64,000 bases of DNA from Algiphilus sp022763315 (GCF_965249985.1 NZ_OZ252280.1); one strand, 5' to 3'. Numbered from the stretch's first letter, positions 43,414 through 52,983 are shown. Notes: a model not told the origin generated them from the sequence alone. Numbers and translations: made by a program.

Positions 43414-45591
43414 TTAGCTCACCAGATCAAAGCGGTCTGCATTCATCACCTTGTTCCAGGCCGAGGCAAAGTCGCAGACGAACTTCTCCTTGGCGTCGTC
43501 CTGGGCGTAGACCTCGGCGTAGGCACGCAGGATGGAGTTGGAGCCGAAGATCAGGTCGACGCGGGTTGCCGTCCACTTCACCGCACCCGTCTTCCGGTCC
43601 CGGATCTCATAGAGATTGTTTCCGGTGGGGTGCCAGGTGTTGGCCATATCGGTGAGGTTGACGAAGAAGTCGTTCGTGAGCTGGCCTTCGCGGTTGGTGA
43701 AGACGCCGTGCTTGCTGCCTCCAAAGTTGGCGCCCAGCGCACGCATGCCACCGACCAGTACCGTCATCTCGTGCGCGGTAAGGCCCATGAGCTGCGCGCG
43801 ATCCAGCATCAGCTCTTCGGGCTGCACCACGTAGTCCTTCTTCTGCCAGTTGCGGAAGGCGTCCGCCACCGGCTCCATGGGCTCGAAGGAGTCGGCATCC
43901 GTCATTTCGTCGGTGGCATCGCCACGACCGGGCTGGAAGGGCACATTGAGATCATGCCCGACCGACTTGGCCGCTTCTTCGATGGCCTGATTACCGCCCA
44001 ACACAATGACGTCCGCCACGCTCACGGCGCTGTCGGCGGCGATCTGCTCATACACCTTCAGCACCTTGGCCAGACGATCCGGCTCGTTGCCTTCCCAGTC
44101 CTTCTGCGGGGCCAGCCGAATGCGCGCGCCATTGGCGCCGCCGCGCATGTCCGAGCCGCGGAAGGTGCGCGCGCTGTCCCATGCGGTGCTGATGCGATCG
44201 GCAATGGACAGCTCCGCCTTCGCGATCTTGGCCTTGACGGCGTCGACGTCATAGTCGGACTTGCCGACCGGCACCGGGTCCTGCCAGATGAGGTCTTCAT
44301 CCGGCACTTCCGGGCCGATGTAGCGCGCCTTCGGCCCCATATCACGGTGCGTAAGCTTGAACCAGGCGCGGGCGAAGACATCCTGGAAGTAGGCCGGGTC
44401 GGCGCGGAACTTGTCGAGGCAGGCGCGATAGCTGGGGTCCAGCTTCATCGCCATGTCCGCGTCGGTCATGATCGGGTTGTGGCGGATGGAGGGGTCGGTG
44501 GCGTCCACCGGCTTGTCTTCCTCGGCCATGTCCACCGGCTCCCACTGCGAGGCACCGGCCGGGCTTTTGCTGAGCTGCCATTCGTGGTCAAGCAGCGCAT
44601 CGAAATACCCCATATCGAACTGTGTGGGGTGCTTGGTCCACGCGCCTTCGATGCCGGAGGTCACGGCCTTGGAAGCCACACCGTCCATATTCGGATTGCG
44701 CCAGCCGAAGCCTTGATCTTCCACATCCGCACCTTCCGGTGCCGGGCCGAGGGCTTCAGCATCACCGTTGCCGTGGCATTTGCCAACGGTATGGCCGCCC
44801 ACGGTAAGTGCGGCGGTTTCCTCGTCGTTCATCGCCATGCGGGCAAAAGTCACGCGCACCTGCTCGGCCGTGGCCAGCGGGTCCGGGTTGCCGTTGACGC
44901 CTTCGGGGTTCACATAAATGAGGCCCATCTGCACGGCGGCCAATGGGTTCTCCATCGTCTCCGGCTTGCTGACGTCCTCATAGCGCTCATCGGAGGGCGC
45001 CAGCCATTCCTTCTCCGCGCCCCAGTAGATGTCCTTTTCCGGGTGCCAGATGTCCTCGCGACCAAAGGCGAAGCCAAAGGTCTTCAGGCCCATCGATTCA
45101 TAGGCGACATTGCCGGCGAGGATGAACAGATCCGCCCAGCTGAGCTTGTTGCCGTACTTCTTCTTGATCGGCCACAGCAGACGGCGCGCCTTGTCGAGGT
45201 TGCCGTTGTCCGGCCAGCTGTTGATGGGTGCAAAGCGCTGGTTGCCTGTGCCCCCACCACCGCGGCCGTCGGCGATGCGATAGGTGCCCGCGGCGTGCCA
45301 CGCCATGCGGATCATCAGGCCGCCGTAGTGGCCCCAGTCGGCCGGCCACCATTCCTGGCTGTCCGTCATCAGGTTGTGCAGGTCTTGCTTTAGCGCCTTG
45401 ACGTCGAGCTGCTTGACGGCCTCGCGGTAGCTAAAGTTTTCACCCAGCGGATTCGTCTTGTGGTCGTGCTGATGGAGGATGTCCAAGTTCAGCGACTTCG
45501 GCCACCAATTCACCACACTGTTGCCTACTTCCGTATTACCGCCGTGCATCACCGGGCATTTGCCGGTGGTCTGACCTTCGATTGCGCCCAT
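43414..45591 (-). CDS. katG: Catalase-peroxidase, cytoplasmic form
   Basis: A 725-residue bifunctional haem enzyme. The distal site is MIRMAWHAAGTYR (Arg-Trp-His), the proximal His is in VGGHTVGKCHG, and the Met-Tyr-Trp crosslink residues fit LIYVNPEG, VGGMRALG and MAWH. There is no signal peptide; the start at 45591 gives the usual N-terminus (GKCPVMHGG, NWWPKSLNLDILHQHD), and AAAGGAG lies 6 bases before the ATG. It removes hydrogen peroxide in the cytoplasm. A second, exported catalase-peroxidase is encoded 13 kb away. A terminator follows. Confidence 0.97.
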   Translation of the reverse strand: MGAIEGQTTGKCPVMHGGNTEVGNSVVNWWPKSLNLDILHQHDHKTNPLGENFSYREAVKQLDVKALKQDLHNLMTDSQEWWPADWGHYGGLMIRMAWHAAGTYRIADGRGGGGTGNQRFAPINSWPDNGNLDKARRLLWPIKKKYGNKLSWADLFILAGNVAYESMGLKTFGFAFGREDIWHPEKDIYWGAEKEWLAPSDERYEDVSKPETMENPLAAVQMGLIYVNPEGVNGNPDPLATAEQVRVTFARMAMNDEETAALTVGGHTVGKCHGNGDAEALGPAPEGADVEDQGFGWRNPNMDGVASKAVTSGIEGAWTKHPTQFDMGYFDALLDHEWQLSKSPAGASQWEPVDMAEEDKPVDATDPSIRHNPIMTDADMAMKLDPSYRACLDKFRADPAYFQDVFARAWFKLTHRDMGPKARYIGPEVPDEDLIWQDPVPVGKSDYDVDAVKAKIAKAELSIADRISTAWDSARTFRGSDMRGGANGARIRLAPQKDWEGNEPDRLAKVLKVYEQIAADSAVSVADVIVLGGNQAIEEAAKSVGHDLNVPFQPGRGDATDEMTDADSFEPMEPVADAFRNWQKKDYVVQPEELMLDRAQLMGLTAHEMTVLVGGMRALGANFGGSKHGVFTNREGQLTNDFFVNLTDMANTWHPTGNNLYEIRDRKTGAVKWTATRVDLIFGSNSILRAYAEVYAQDDAKEKFVCDFASAWNKVMNADRFDLVS

Positions 45592-45896
45592 TGCTCGCTC
45601 CTTTTCCTTTGCTGCGTCGCCTCTGACGGCCCGCTGACCATTGCAGCCAACAGATTGGCCGATTGTTCCAACCCTAGAGGGCTGGCGTGACACCGACAAG
45701 GCACGTCGTCGCGCCATTGCTGTCGTTGGAACACTAACGCCAGATGGCTCCTGGCCCGAAGTAGCATTTCTCCAGTCAGGCCATAGTGGACGCCTATAAG
45801 CGCTCTGAGCGCTGAAAGGTGCAGCAAAACCCATGGCTTCCACTACATGTGTTCCGCGCGTAACCTTGACGGCACGCGCAGCAGGGGGAGTACACC

Positions 45897-46907
45897 ATGC
45901 CGAAACGGATCGTCATCTGTGCGGACGGCACATGGAATCGACCGGAAGAGGATGTCGAAGCCGACACACCGACCAACATCCTGCGCCTGGCGCGCGCCAT
46001 ACAACCCTGGGACAACGCTGATAATGATCAGCATGTCTTCTACGACTGGGGCATCGGTTCCTACGACGGCAAGCTGAGCGGAGGCATTAGCGGCCGCGGT
46101 ATCCACAAGAACATCACCGACGCCTACCGCTACATCGTGCAGAACTACAGCCCCGGCGCCGAGATCTTTCTGTTCGGCTTCAGCCGAGGCGCCTACACCG
46201 TGCGCAGCCTGTGCGGACTCATCAACAACTGCGGCATCCTCAAACGCCCGGACGCCAATTGCATCGCGCAGGCCTTCGCGCACTACAAGAACGAGAACAA
46301 GGCCTACAAACCGGAAGCCAAGAAGTCCATCGACTTCCGCAAGCAGTACAGCTACCCCGAACGCCACATCCGCTTTCTGGGCGTATTCGACACGGTTGGT
46401 GCCCTCGGCATCCCCTTCTCCTTCCTCGGCCTCTTCGACCGCACCGACGAGTTCTACGACACCAAGCTCGGCCCCAACGTCGCCATCGCCCGTCACGCCC
46501 TGGCCATAGACGAACGCCGGGAAGACTTCGAACCCACCTTCCTGCAGGAACACGACAACCGTGACATCCAGCAAGTCTGGTTCGCCGGCGTCCACGGTGA
46601 CATCGGCGGTGGCTACCAACCCGACAAACAATGCCGACTGGCCAGCGATTTCCCGCTGCAATGGATGATCGAAGAAGCCGAAGCCGCCGGCCTCAACATC
46701 GAGAAACACATCAAGACCGAGCTGAAGCCGAGCGTACTGGCCCCCGTGCACCGCTCCAACCGGCACATCTATCGACTACGCCGGTCCGAGCCAAGAAACC
46801 TCACGCCCGAGGGCATTACTACGCGGATTCATCCTTCGGTGATGGAAAGACTTGGGAGCGATATCTGCTATCGAAAAAGAACTTGCAACTACTCCCGAAA
46901 TCCATAA
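45897..46907 (+). CDS. DUF2235 alpha/beta hydrolase, likely frameshifted tail
   Basis: A 336-residue protein of the DUF2235 family, the group that includes type VI secretion phospholipases (Tle1) and stand-alone hydrolases. It opens RIVICADGTWNRPEED. The nucleophile is Ser96 in FGFSRGAY, and the later VFDTVGALGIP and GVHGDIGGGYQ carry the acid and base region. The final residues diverge after IHPSVMERL...CYRK. In the next frame the sequence continues NLQLLPKSI, which fits the family end better, and a run of five A marks a likely one-base indel. No Vgr or other T6SS gene is near, so an effector role is only possible. Confidence 0.85.
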   Translation: MPKRIVICADGTWNRPEEDVEADTPTNILRLARAIQPWDNADNDQHVFYDWGIGSYDGKLSGGISGRGIHKNITDAYRYIVQNYSPGAEIFLFGFSRGAYTVRSLCGLINNCGILKRPDANCIAQAFAHYKNENKAYKPEAKKSIDFRKQYSYPERHIRFLGVFDTVGALGIPFSFLGLFDRTDEFYDTKLGPNVAIARHALAIDERREDFEPTFLQEHDNRDIQQVWFAGVHGDIGGGYQPDKQCRLASDFPLQWMIEEAEAAGLNIEKHIKTELKPSVLAPVHRSNRHIYRLRRSEPRNLTPEGITTRIHPSVMERLGSDICYRKRTCNYSRNP

Positions 46908-47161
46908 GTACCTTGTCGAATAAACGTCAATTCCTCAAGCCTCCACAGCAACTTCGTCACGAAAACCGCAGAAATAAAACTAAATAATCGGTAGTGTTGT
47001 ATATATTTATATCACCTTGCCTTACCACATACAGGATCATCGTATATCCTCGACTGATCCTGAAATCACTCTTGAGACCATAAACCGGCACACTCTATTT
47101 AGCACAACACTAATTATAGACGCAAATTTATTTGATTCTATTATTCAACAATATAAGCAAA
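46908..47161. other. AT-rich gap
   Basis: These 254 bases are markedly AT-rich, unlike both flanks up to 46.8 kb. An inverted repeat CAGGATCA...TGATCCTG (about 47033-47067) is visible. Otherwise I see only probable promoter sequence for the membrane-protein gene. Confidence 0.5.
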
Positions 47162-47932
47162 ATGAACGAACTCCTTAAGTCAAAAATAGACGAACTGAAG
47201 GACAACCCCGCCTCACCTGCGTACCGCATTGTTGCGGGCTTCATCATATCACTCATATTTACTTCTTACCCAATATTCATTTTTGTCGTCTACATGTGGA
47301 AAAACGGATTTTATTCATACGACGTGATAGGCGAAAGCTTTTCTTTGAGCGTCTTTTTCTATGCAAATCTTTTATTGCTAGGTGTAGTTTCGCTGTTCTT
47401 ATTAGGATCCATCACCACTACTGCAATAAGTTGGAAAACGTTAAAAAACAACAAGAACCCCGTGGAGCGGCCGCTTGCTCAAGCCGTCAAATCAAACGCA
47501 TTCCCCATACTTGGCAACGTTTTAGCCATCGCCTTGCTGTCGATCGCGTCCCTTAAAGGGGAAAATGCCAAACTTTTTATATTCTTAGGGGTTGTGTCTA
47601 TTCTTCTAATTTCCCTAATTACGGCTTTGGCAGTCGCATCTGCCGGCACGTATTGCAAGATTGCAGTAGCAGTTATCGGCCTTATGTATATTCTACCTCT
47701 AATTTGGCCGGACGAGGCGACTAATTTACTCGCAGATGGTTTGAAGTTTTTCCGCGTAGGCAACACTATCGTTTCGTTACACAGCTCAGACATTGATTCA
47801 CCACTCGAGCTCAAAGGCGAACTGGTATTCCTATCCCCAGAGTACGCATACATAAAAGCCGGAGAGGATTCATTAAAAATAGTGCCAAGGCGAGAGTCCT
47901 TAACAATTCTTTACCACCCCAAGAAACGCTAA
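47162..47932 (+). CDS. AT-rich membrane protein of unknown function
   Basis: A 256-residue protein with about five membrane helices (residues about 25-50, 62-85, 108-125, 130-155, 162-180) and a hydrophilic C-terminal domain of about 70 residues (GNTIVSLHSSDIDSPLELKG onward). I do not recognise it. Codon use is far more AT-rich than its neighbours, which suggests recent transfer. It follows the DUF2235 gene by 254 bp in the same direction. A role as immunity or partner protein for that hydrolase is conceivable but rests on position alone. A TTG at 47132 is an alternative start. Confidence 0.7.
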   Translation: MNELLKSKIDELKDNPASPAYRIVAGFIISLIFTSYPIFIFVVYMWKNGFYSYDVIGESFSLSVFFYANLLLLGVVSLFLLGSITTTAISWKTLKNNKNPVERPLAQAVKSNAFPILGNVLAIALLSIASLKGENAKLFIFLGVVSILLISLITALAVASAGTYCKIAVAVIGLMYILPLIWPDEATNLLADGLKFFRVGNTIVSLHSSDIDSPLELKGELVFLSPEYAYIKAGEDSLKIVPRRESLTILYHPKKR

Positions 47933-48209
47933 TAGCCGGCATGCTGGAATTAGATTAGACCACACAGCGGAACTTTGGAAACATTTTATTACCCCACCTG
48001 AGCTCCTCGGCACGTAATAACTCGGTGTCGCCGGTTGCCTCGTGCGCTCCATTCCGAGTGCGACCCTCGCGAGCTGGAAATTGCGGTGACACGTTACTAA
48101 ACACACCAACCCCTCAGTCGGCCTAGTAACGCCTTGCACTAGCATCCAACAGCACAGCAAGTTCAACCGTGGGCCTCCACGGTCAACACCAAATCAAGCA
48201 TGAGGGAAA
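47933..48209. other. Gap after the AT-rich islet
   Basis: No gene seen in these 277 bases. A perfect hairpin, ACCGTGG-GCCT-CCACGGT, lies at about 48166-48183 in front of the DUF3012 gene. It lacks a U-run. Confidence 0.45.
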
Positions 48210-48398
48210 ATGAAAACAACGAAGCTATCCCTGTGCGGTGCCGTGGGGGCCATCGCCTTTGCGCTCTCGGCGTGCTGCCCAGAAGTTGGCAGCAAGGCCT
48301 GGTGTCAGGACATGGATGAGAAGCCCAAGGGCGAATGGTCCGCCAACGAGGCGACTGCCTACGCGAAGCACTGCCTCTTCAAAGGTGAGGACGAGTAG
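48210..48398 (+). CDS. DUF3012 small lipoprotein
   Basis: A 62-residue protein: signal peptide ending ALSAC (Cys22), then the DUF3012 signature CPEVGSKAWCQDMDEKPKGE, ANEATAYAKHC. Length and order match the family completely. It is exported and lipidated; the role is unknown. GAGGGAAA lies just before the ATG. Confidence 0.88.
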   Translation: MKTTKLSLCGAVGAIAFALSACCPEVGSKAWCQDMDEKPKGEWSANEATAYAKHCLFKGEDE

Positions 48399-48492
48399 CG
48401 CTTCCGCGACTGGGCGTTAAGAAGCCCTTTCCTTGCGCCACAGTTCCTAAAACCCTCCCTACCCTTGCGCCCGCACGGATGCAGCGCCTGCC

Positions 48493-49611
48493 ATGACTTC
48501 AAACACTCGCGCCTTGATGCCGGACATGCTGCGCCTTGTGGCGCTGTTCGGCATTGTGGTGGTGAACGTCCAGTTCATCGCCTTTTCCGCCTTGCAGGAC
48601 TTCACGGTGCCGGCGGGGGAAAGCGTTGCGGATGCCGTCACGCTGTGGCTGGTGAATGGCCTGGCGCTGATGAAGAGCTACGGGCTGTTTTCCTTCATGT
48701 TTGGCGTGGGGCTGGGCTTTTTGATGCGCTCGGCGGAGCGCCGTGGATTGGCCTTCGGACGGATATATCGCAACCGGATGATTGGCTTGCTGCTGCTGGG
48801 ACTGGCGCACGGTTGCCTGTTCTTCCCCGGCGACATCCTGGTCACCTATGCCGTCACGGGCGCCATTCTCTATGGCTTGCGGAATTGGCCAGTGCGGCGG
48901 CTGGTAGGACTTGGTGCTGGTTTGTTGCTGTTGCAGGTAGTGCTGTCGCCGCCGCTCATTCTTCTGGCACCGGCAACGCCTGACCCGCTTCTGCAACTGG
49001 AGCGCGCGGTGCTGACCTCGGGCAGCTTCTGGGATGCGGTCGCCTTCCGCACCATGGGCTACATGATCATGCTGCCGTCGCTGTTGCTGATTCAGGGCTT
49101 TTCCGCGCTCGGCTGGTTCTGCCTCGGCCTGGCGGCGGTCAAGGCCGGAATGATCGACGATTCCGAACACCCGCTGTGGCAACGCGCCCGCCGCCAGTGC
49201 CTGCTGCCCGGGCTGATGTTGAGCCTGCTGGGTGCCGCGCTATGGCAGTGGGGCCCTGCGGAGGTCGGCCTGGTGATGACGATTCTGGTCGCCCCGCTGA
49301 GCACCCTGGGCTACCTCGGCGTGATCGCCTGGCTCGCCCGCGCGCCCGGGCCGCTCATGCAACCTCTGCTTGCGGCGGGCGGGTCGAGCCTGAGCATCTA
49401 TCTCGGCCAGTCCATCCTCCTTTCCACGCTCTTTTCCGCCTATGGGCTCGGGTTGTGGGGTGAGGTCGACCGGCTGACGGCGGTGGCCGTTGCCGTGTTC
49501 GTCACACTCCTGCTGATCGCCGCTCTCAGCCTGTGGCGGCGCCGCTTTGCGCTTGGCCCCTTTGAGTGGATCCTGCGCCGCATGACCTATGCCGGGGTCG
49601 ACACGCGATAA
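48493..49611 (+). CDS. DUF418-type membrane protein
   Basis: A 372-residue protein with about ten membrane helices. It shows the DUF418/acyltransferase-3-like pattern: PDMLRLVALFGIVVVNVQFI, LFSFMFGVGLGFLMRSAERR, YRNRMIGLLLLGLAHGCLFF, and the C-terminal GGSSLSIYLGQSILLSTLF. Members are probable transporters or membrane-bound acyl-handling proteins of unknown substrate. The stop is 30 bp before the COG0523 GTPase start, so the two may be co-transcribed. Confidence 0.85.
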   Translation: MTSNTRALMPDMLRLVALFGIVVVNVQFIAFSALQDFTVPAGESVADAVTLWLVNGLALMKSYGLFSFMFGVGLGFLMRSAERRGLAFGRIYRNRMIGLLLLGLAHGCLFFPGDILVTYAVTGAILYGLRNWPVRRLVGLGAGLLLLQVVLSPPLILLAPATPDPLLQLERAVLTSGSFWDAVAFRTMGYMIMLPSLLLIQGFSALGWFCLGLAAVKAGMIDDSEHPLWQRARRQCLLPGLMLSLLGAALWQWGPAEVGLVMTILVAPLSTLGYLGVIAWLARAPGPLMQPLLAAGGSSLSIYLGQSILLSTLFSAYGLGLWGEVDRLTAVAVAVFVTLLLIAALSLWRRRFALGPFEWILRRMTYAGVDTR

Positions 49612-49641
49612 GGTGTGCCGCCCATTCTCTGCCCGCCATTC

Positions 49642-50601
49642 ATGCCTGAAGCGCTCAAAAACATCCCTGTCACTCTGGTCACCGGCCTGCTCGGCGCCGG
49701 CAAAACCACGCTGATCGATCACCTGCTGGAACAGCGACCGCGCGACCAGCGCTGGGCCGTGCTAGTCAACGAATTCAGCGAAACGGGCGTGGATGGTGCA
49801 CGGCTTGCGCGCGAGGGCGTCTACCTGCGCGAGGTCGCGGGCGGCTGCATGGGCTGCTCTGCGGCGGTGATGCTGCAAGTGGAACTGAATCGCCTGTTGC
49901 GCGAAGCGCGGCCGCACCGGCTGCTGGTGGAGCCCACCGGGTTGGGGCATCCGATGGAGTTGCTGCAGTTCTTCCAAGGGGAAAACTACCGTGAGGTGCT
50001 GTCGCCGCGCGCGACGATTTGCCTGCTCGATGCGCGTCGATTGTCGGAACAGAAGTTCCTGGATTCGCCGTTGTGGCATCAGCAAAGGCAGAGCGCGGAC
50101 GTGCTGCTCGGCAGCAAGGCGGATCTGTGGACGCCGGAGGATCACGCCGCCTTTGATGCCCTGTGCGCCCAACATCGTTTTCTCGCCTGCGGCATCGTGC
50201 CCGCCGCGGGCGGTCGCTTCGACCCGGCGTGGCTGGATACACCGGCAGGCAGCCGGGATGCGGCAGCCGATCACGATCACCACCACGAGCACAGCCACGA
50301 CCACGATCACGATCACGGTGATGACCATGGGCCGCAGGTCCATGACCTGGCCTTTGCCGAAGACGCCCGCTTCGACCCCGAGGCACTCCGCAGCGTGTTG
50401 CAGGCGCTGGATTGCGAACGCGTCAAAGGCAGCCTGCATGGCACGAATGGCCCATTGCGCGTAGATGGCACCAACGGCGAAATCAATATTGTCCGGGAGC
50501 CGCACCAGGCAACCAATCGCCTGCAAGTGATCGGCAGTGGCGAGCTACAGAAAGCCGAACTGGAACAGCGCATACTCCTCGCCGCCGCAATGGACAAGTG
50601 A
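49642..50601 (+). CDS. COG0523 (CobW/YjiA-like) GTP-dependent metallochaperone
   Basis: A 319-residue G3E-family GTPase. The P-loop is GLLGAGKTT (residues 15-23), switch-region EVAGGCMGCSA holds C69 and C72 but has Gly71 where the family CxCC motif has its middle Cys, and Walker B is EPTGLGHP. The base-recognition motif is GSKADL in place of NKxD. A His/Asp cluster (DHDHHHEHSHDHDHDH, about residues 210-228) should bind metal. The C-terminal CobW domain is complete. Such proteins deliver Zn or another metal to client enzymes. The ATG at 49642 is preferred over one nine codons earlier. Confidence 0.9.
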   Translation: MPEALKNIPVTLVTGLLGAGKTTLIDHLLEQRPRDQRWAVLVNEFSETGVDGARLAREGVYLREVAGGCMGCSAAVMLQVELNRLLREARPHRLLVEPTGLGHPMELLQFFQGENYREVLSPRATICLLDARRLSEQKFLDSPLWHQQRQSADVLLGSKADLWTPEDHAAFDALCAQHRFLACGIVPAAGGRFDPAWLDTPAGSRDAAADHDHHHEHSHDHDHDHGDDHGPQVHDLAFAEDARFDPEALRSVLQALDCERVKGSLHGTNGPLRVDGTNGEINIVREPHQATNRLQVIGSGELQKAELEQRILLAAAMDK

Positions 50602-50644
50602 CGTAGCGCACGGTTATTCGCAGCACGGCAACGCTCAACGCGCA

Positions 50645-51037
50645 CTAGCTGGCGGCGCGCGCCTCCAGATACGCGTACCTCGCTACGGTGGCCAACAATC
50701 CGATGCTGCCCGTGCAAATGATGAACACGAGCCAGGGCAGCGGCTGCATGCCGAGCCTGCGCATGCGCGGCACCAACAGGTACCAGGCCGTTCCAATCGC
50801 GAGCAGCAGATCGAACCAGATCTGGTTGCCCCAGAAGCTGGCAACGTGATCCTTCCAGAAGCCGAAGGGGCCTTCGAAAGCGACCGCTACCACGGTGAAG
50901 ACCAAGAATGACAGTGCGAAGAGCGCAGGCATGCGCCAACTGTCATGCGCGCCTTCGGATGGCTTGAAGCTAATGGTGACGGCAGCAGCGAGGAAGATCA
51001 CAACGCCAGCGATGGCGAAAAGGTCGTTGACGGACAT
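50645..51037 (-). CDS. Small integral membrane protein
   Basis: A 130-residue protein with three to four membrane helices (residues about 5-22, 38-55, 70-90, 98-118). Distinctive segments are GFWKDHVASFWGNQIWFDLL and VPRMRRLGMQPLPWLVFIIC. It resembles small proteins related to DUF2834 in overall pattern, but I am not sure of the family. The start at 51037 removes a basic, poorly supported extension. Convergent with the GTPase gene. Confidence 0.7.
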   Translation of the reverse strand: MSVNDLFAIAGVVIFLAAAVTISFKPSEGAHDSWRMPALFALSFLVFTVVAVAFEGPFGFWKDHVASFWGNQIWFDLLLAIGTAWYLLVPRMRRLGMQPLPWLVFIICTGSIGLLATVARYAYLEARAAS

Positions 51038-51208
51038 GGACACACCTTGGGCTGAGAGGGTGTGCTCAGTGGGCGCTCGCCAACGTCGTCGTGGCAATTA
51101 CGTGGCAGGTAATGCCTGCCTCGACAAGTGCCGCCCTTGAAAGATCTGCGCCGGGCCCAACACAGCGCCGATGGCTGGCACAGTAGCGCCACTGATCAGG
51201 AGGCAAGC

Positions 51209-51652
51209 ATGGAATACCTGCACACGATGCTGCGCGTGGCCGATCTGGACGCCACGCTGCAATTCTTCACCGAAGGTCTCGGCATGGTCGAGACCAACCG
51301 CACGGAAAGCGAGAAGGGCCGCTTTACGCTGGTCTTTCTGGCGGCCAACGACGATGTAGAAAAGGCGAAGCAGAACAAGTCACCCCTCATTGAGCTGACC
51401 TACAACTGGGACCCGGAGGCATACACCGGCGGCCGCAATTTCGGGCATCTCGCCTACCGGGTGGACGACCTCTATGCGCTGTGCGCGCACCTGCAGAACA
51501 ACCTGGGCGTGACCATTAACCGCCCGCCGCGCGATGGCCACATGGCCTTCGTGCGCACGCCGGATGGTATTTCCATCGAGCTGCTGCAGAAAGGCGAAGC
51601 CTTGCCGCCGCAGGAGCCGTGGGCGTCAATGCCCAATACGGGCACCTGGTGA
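51209..51652 (+). CDS. gloA: Glyoxalase I family protein (VOC)
   Basis: A 147-residue enzyme with two betaalphabetabetabeta repeats. The metal ligands of glyoxalase I are all present: His5 (MEYLHTMLRV), Glu in LIELTYNW, His in NFGHLAYRVDD and Glu in ISIELLQ. It isomerises the methylglyoxal-glutathione hemithioacetal to lactoylglutathione. CAGGAGG lies 6 bases before the ATG. The length is slightly above the E. coli enzyme because of a C-terminal tail. Confidence 0.9.
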   Translation: MEYLHTMLRVADLDATLQFFTEGLGMVETNRTESEKGRFTLVFLAANDDVEKAKQNKSPLIELTYNWDPEAYTGGRNFGHLAYRVDDLYALCAHLQNNLGVTINRPPRDGHMAFVRTPDGISIELLQKGEALPPQEPWASMPNTGTW

Positions 51653-51710
51653 TTGTGGGCGCTGCCGGTTGGGTGACCGGCAGCGCCGAGCCAGTGATTC
51701 CTGTGCCGCG

Positions 51711-52898
51711 CTACTTCCAGGTGAAGTGCACTGCGAACCCTGTGCGAATTTCGTTGTGGTAATTGCCGGCAAAGTTGGGGTTGCGTTCCGGTGCAATCTC
51801 CCGATGCCGGCCCGCGGCGTAGCCCCAGGTGAAGCCGATGTTGTAGTTCTCATGCTGGGTTTCGTAGCCGATCATGAGCATGGCGTCCGCCGTGTCGAAG
51901 AGCGTGGGGCGCATGGCCTCTCCCTCGATCATCCAGGGTTCCTGCGTGAAGCCAATGCGCAGCACACGGTTGCTCAGACCGGTGTACTCCAGCGCCACCC
52001 AGTGACGGAAGCGGTTGGTCGCATCCGCGATATAGGGCTGATCCAGCGCGTTGCTGTCGCTGAAATTGAAGCGCCCCGACTCGAAGTCCTCGTAGCGAGT
52101 CCATTTGGTCTGTGCCAGAAGATGAAGCCCCGGGAGTGCCTCATAGTCAAAAGCTGCAGTGACGCTCTGCGGCGTGTAGAGCTCCAGCTCCAGCTTCTGG
52201 TCGACCTCACCGACGCTGCCATTGCCGGACAAGCGCGAGAAGCCGCGCGTGCGGTAGCTCAACCCCAGCGATAAGCGCTCCGTGGCGTCATAGACCAGGC
52301 CCACGGCGCCATCGATGCCAATCCCATTGATGCCTTCGAAGTCGACCGGCCCGAGCGGCGTCGGCAGCTTCACACTCTGTTGCACATAGTTGGGCGCGAC
52401 CTGCAGGCCCACGCGTAGATTCGGGGTGATTTCCCGCCCGGCCAGAAATCCGACATTGACCAGGGCCAGCTTCCCGAGATAGGGCGTCTCCTGGCCCCCA
52501 TCCGCAGCAAAATCGAAGGCACTGCCCACCGAGCCATAGACTCCCACGCCCATATGCCAGCCGGCAGGCGCACCCAGGCCATACCAGAGGTTGATGAAGA
52601 CGGGGGTCTGATTGCTGATCTGATTGAAGTCGCGCCGGCGGTCGCGGTACTTGGCGGTAAAGCTCACCGCGGCGACCGCGCCAACAATCTGCTCGCTGAG
52701 CGGGCTGACCACACCGGCCGGGTTGGTCAGCGATGCGCTGCCCGCATCGTAGGGCGAAGCCCCAGCCGCGCCGGCCAGATCACCATCGCGGGTCGCGGTA
52801 TGCGGGGACAGAATCAGCGAAGCCTGCGCGGTGGACGCGACCAGCGCAAACAGGGCGATGGATAACTTGCTAAGGCTTCGGGCAAATCTACGTGTCAC
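51711..52898 (-). CDS. FadL/OmpP1-type outer-membrane transport protein
   Basis: A 395-residue beta-barrel protein starting at GTG (52898) with GGAG 7 bases upstream. The signal peptide ends STAQA. The hatch-domain pattern LAGAAGASPYDAGSASLTNP is the FadL family N-terminal plug, followed by alternating amphipathic strands and a C-terminal Phe-rich strand (GFAVHFTWK). FadL proteins bring long-chain fatty acids or hydrophobic aromatics across the outer membrane. It follows the haloalkane dehalogenase by 85 bp in the same direction, so uptake of that enzyme's substrate is a reasonable guess. Confidence 0.9.
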   Translation of the reverse strand: MTRRFARSLSKLSIALFALVASTAQASLILSPHTATRDGDLAGAAGASPYDAGSASLTNPAGVVSPLSEQIVGAVAAVSFTAKYRDRRRDFNQISNQTPVFINLWYGLGAPAGWHMGVGVYGSVGSAFDFAADGGQETPYLGKLALVNVGFLAGREITPNLRVGLQVAPNYVQQSVKLPTPLGPVDFEGINGIGIDGAVGLVYDATERLSLGLSYRTRGFSRLSGNGSVGEVDQKLELELYTPQSVTAAFDYEALPGLHLLAQTKWTRYEDFESGRFNFSDSNALDQPYIADATNRFRHWVALEYTGLSNRVLRIGFTQEPWMIEGEAMRPTLFDTADAMLMIGYETQHENYNIGFTWGYAAGRHREIAPERNPNFAGNYHNEIRTGFAVHFTWK

Positions 52899-52983
52899 GT
52901 GTGCTCTCCATAATGCACGGCGGCGGAGCGCGTCCGGCCGCGTGATGCTGTGGGTGGGTGATGGGTGATTGCGGCAGCGGGCG

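Noticed and set aside
46631..46987. Separate gene overlapping the end of the DUF2235 gene
   Set aside because: Only its last 40 or so residues look meaningful and these are better explained as the frameshifted tail of the hydrolase.
47933..48209. Integron attC-like site
   Set aside because: A GTAACGCC sequence and a hairpin are present, but no paired attC core sites and no integrase.
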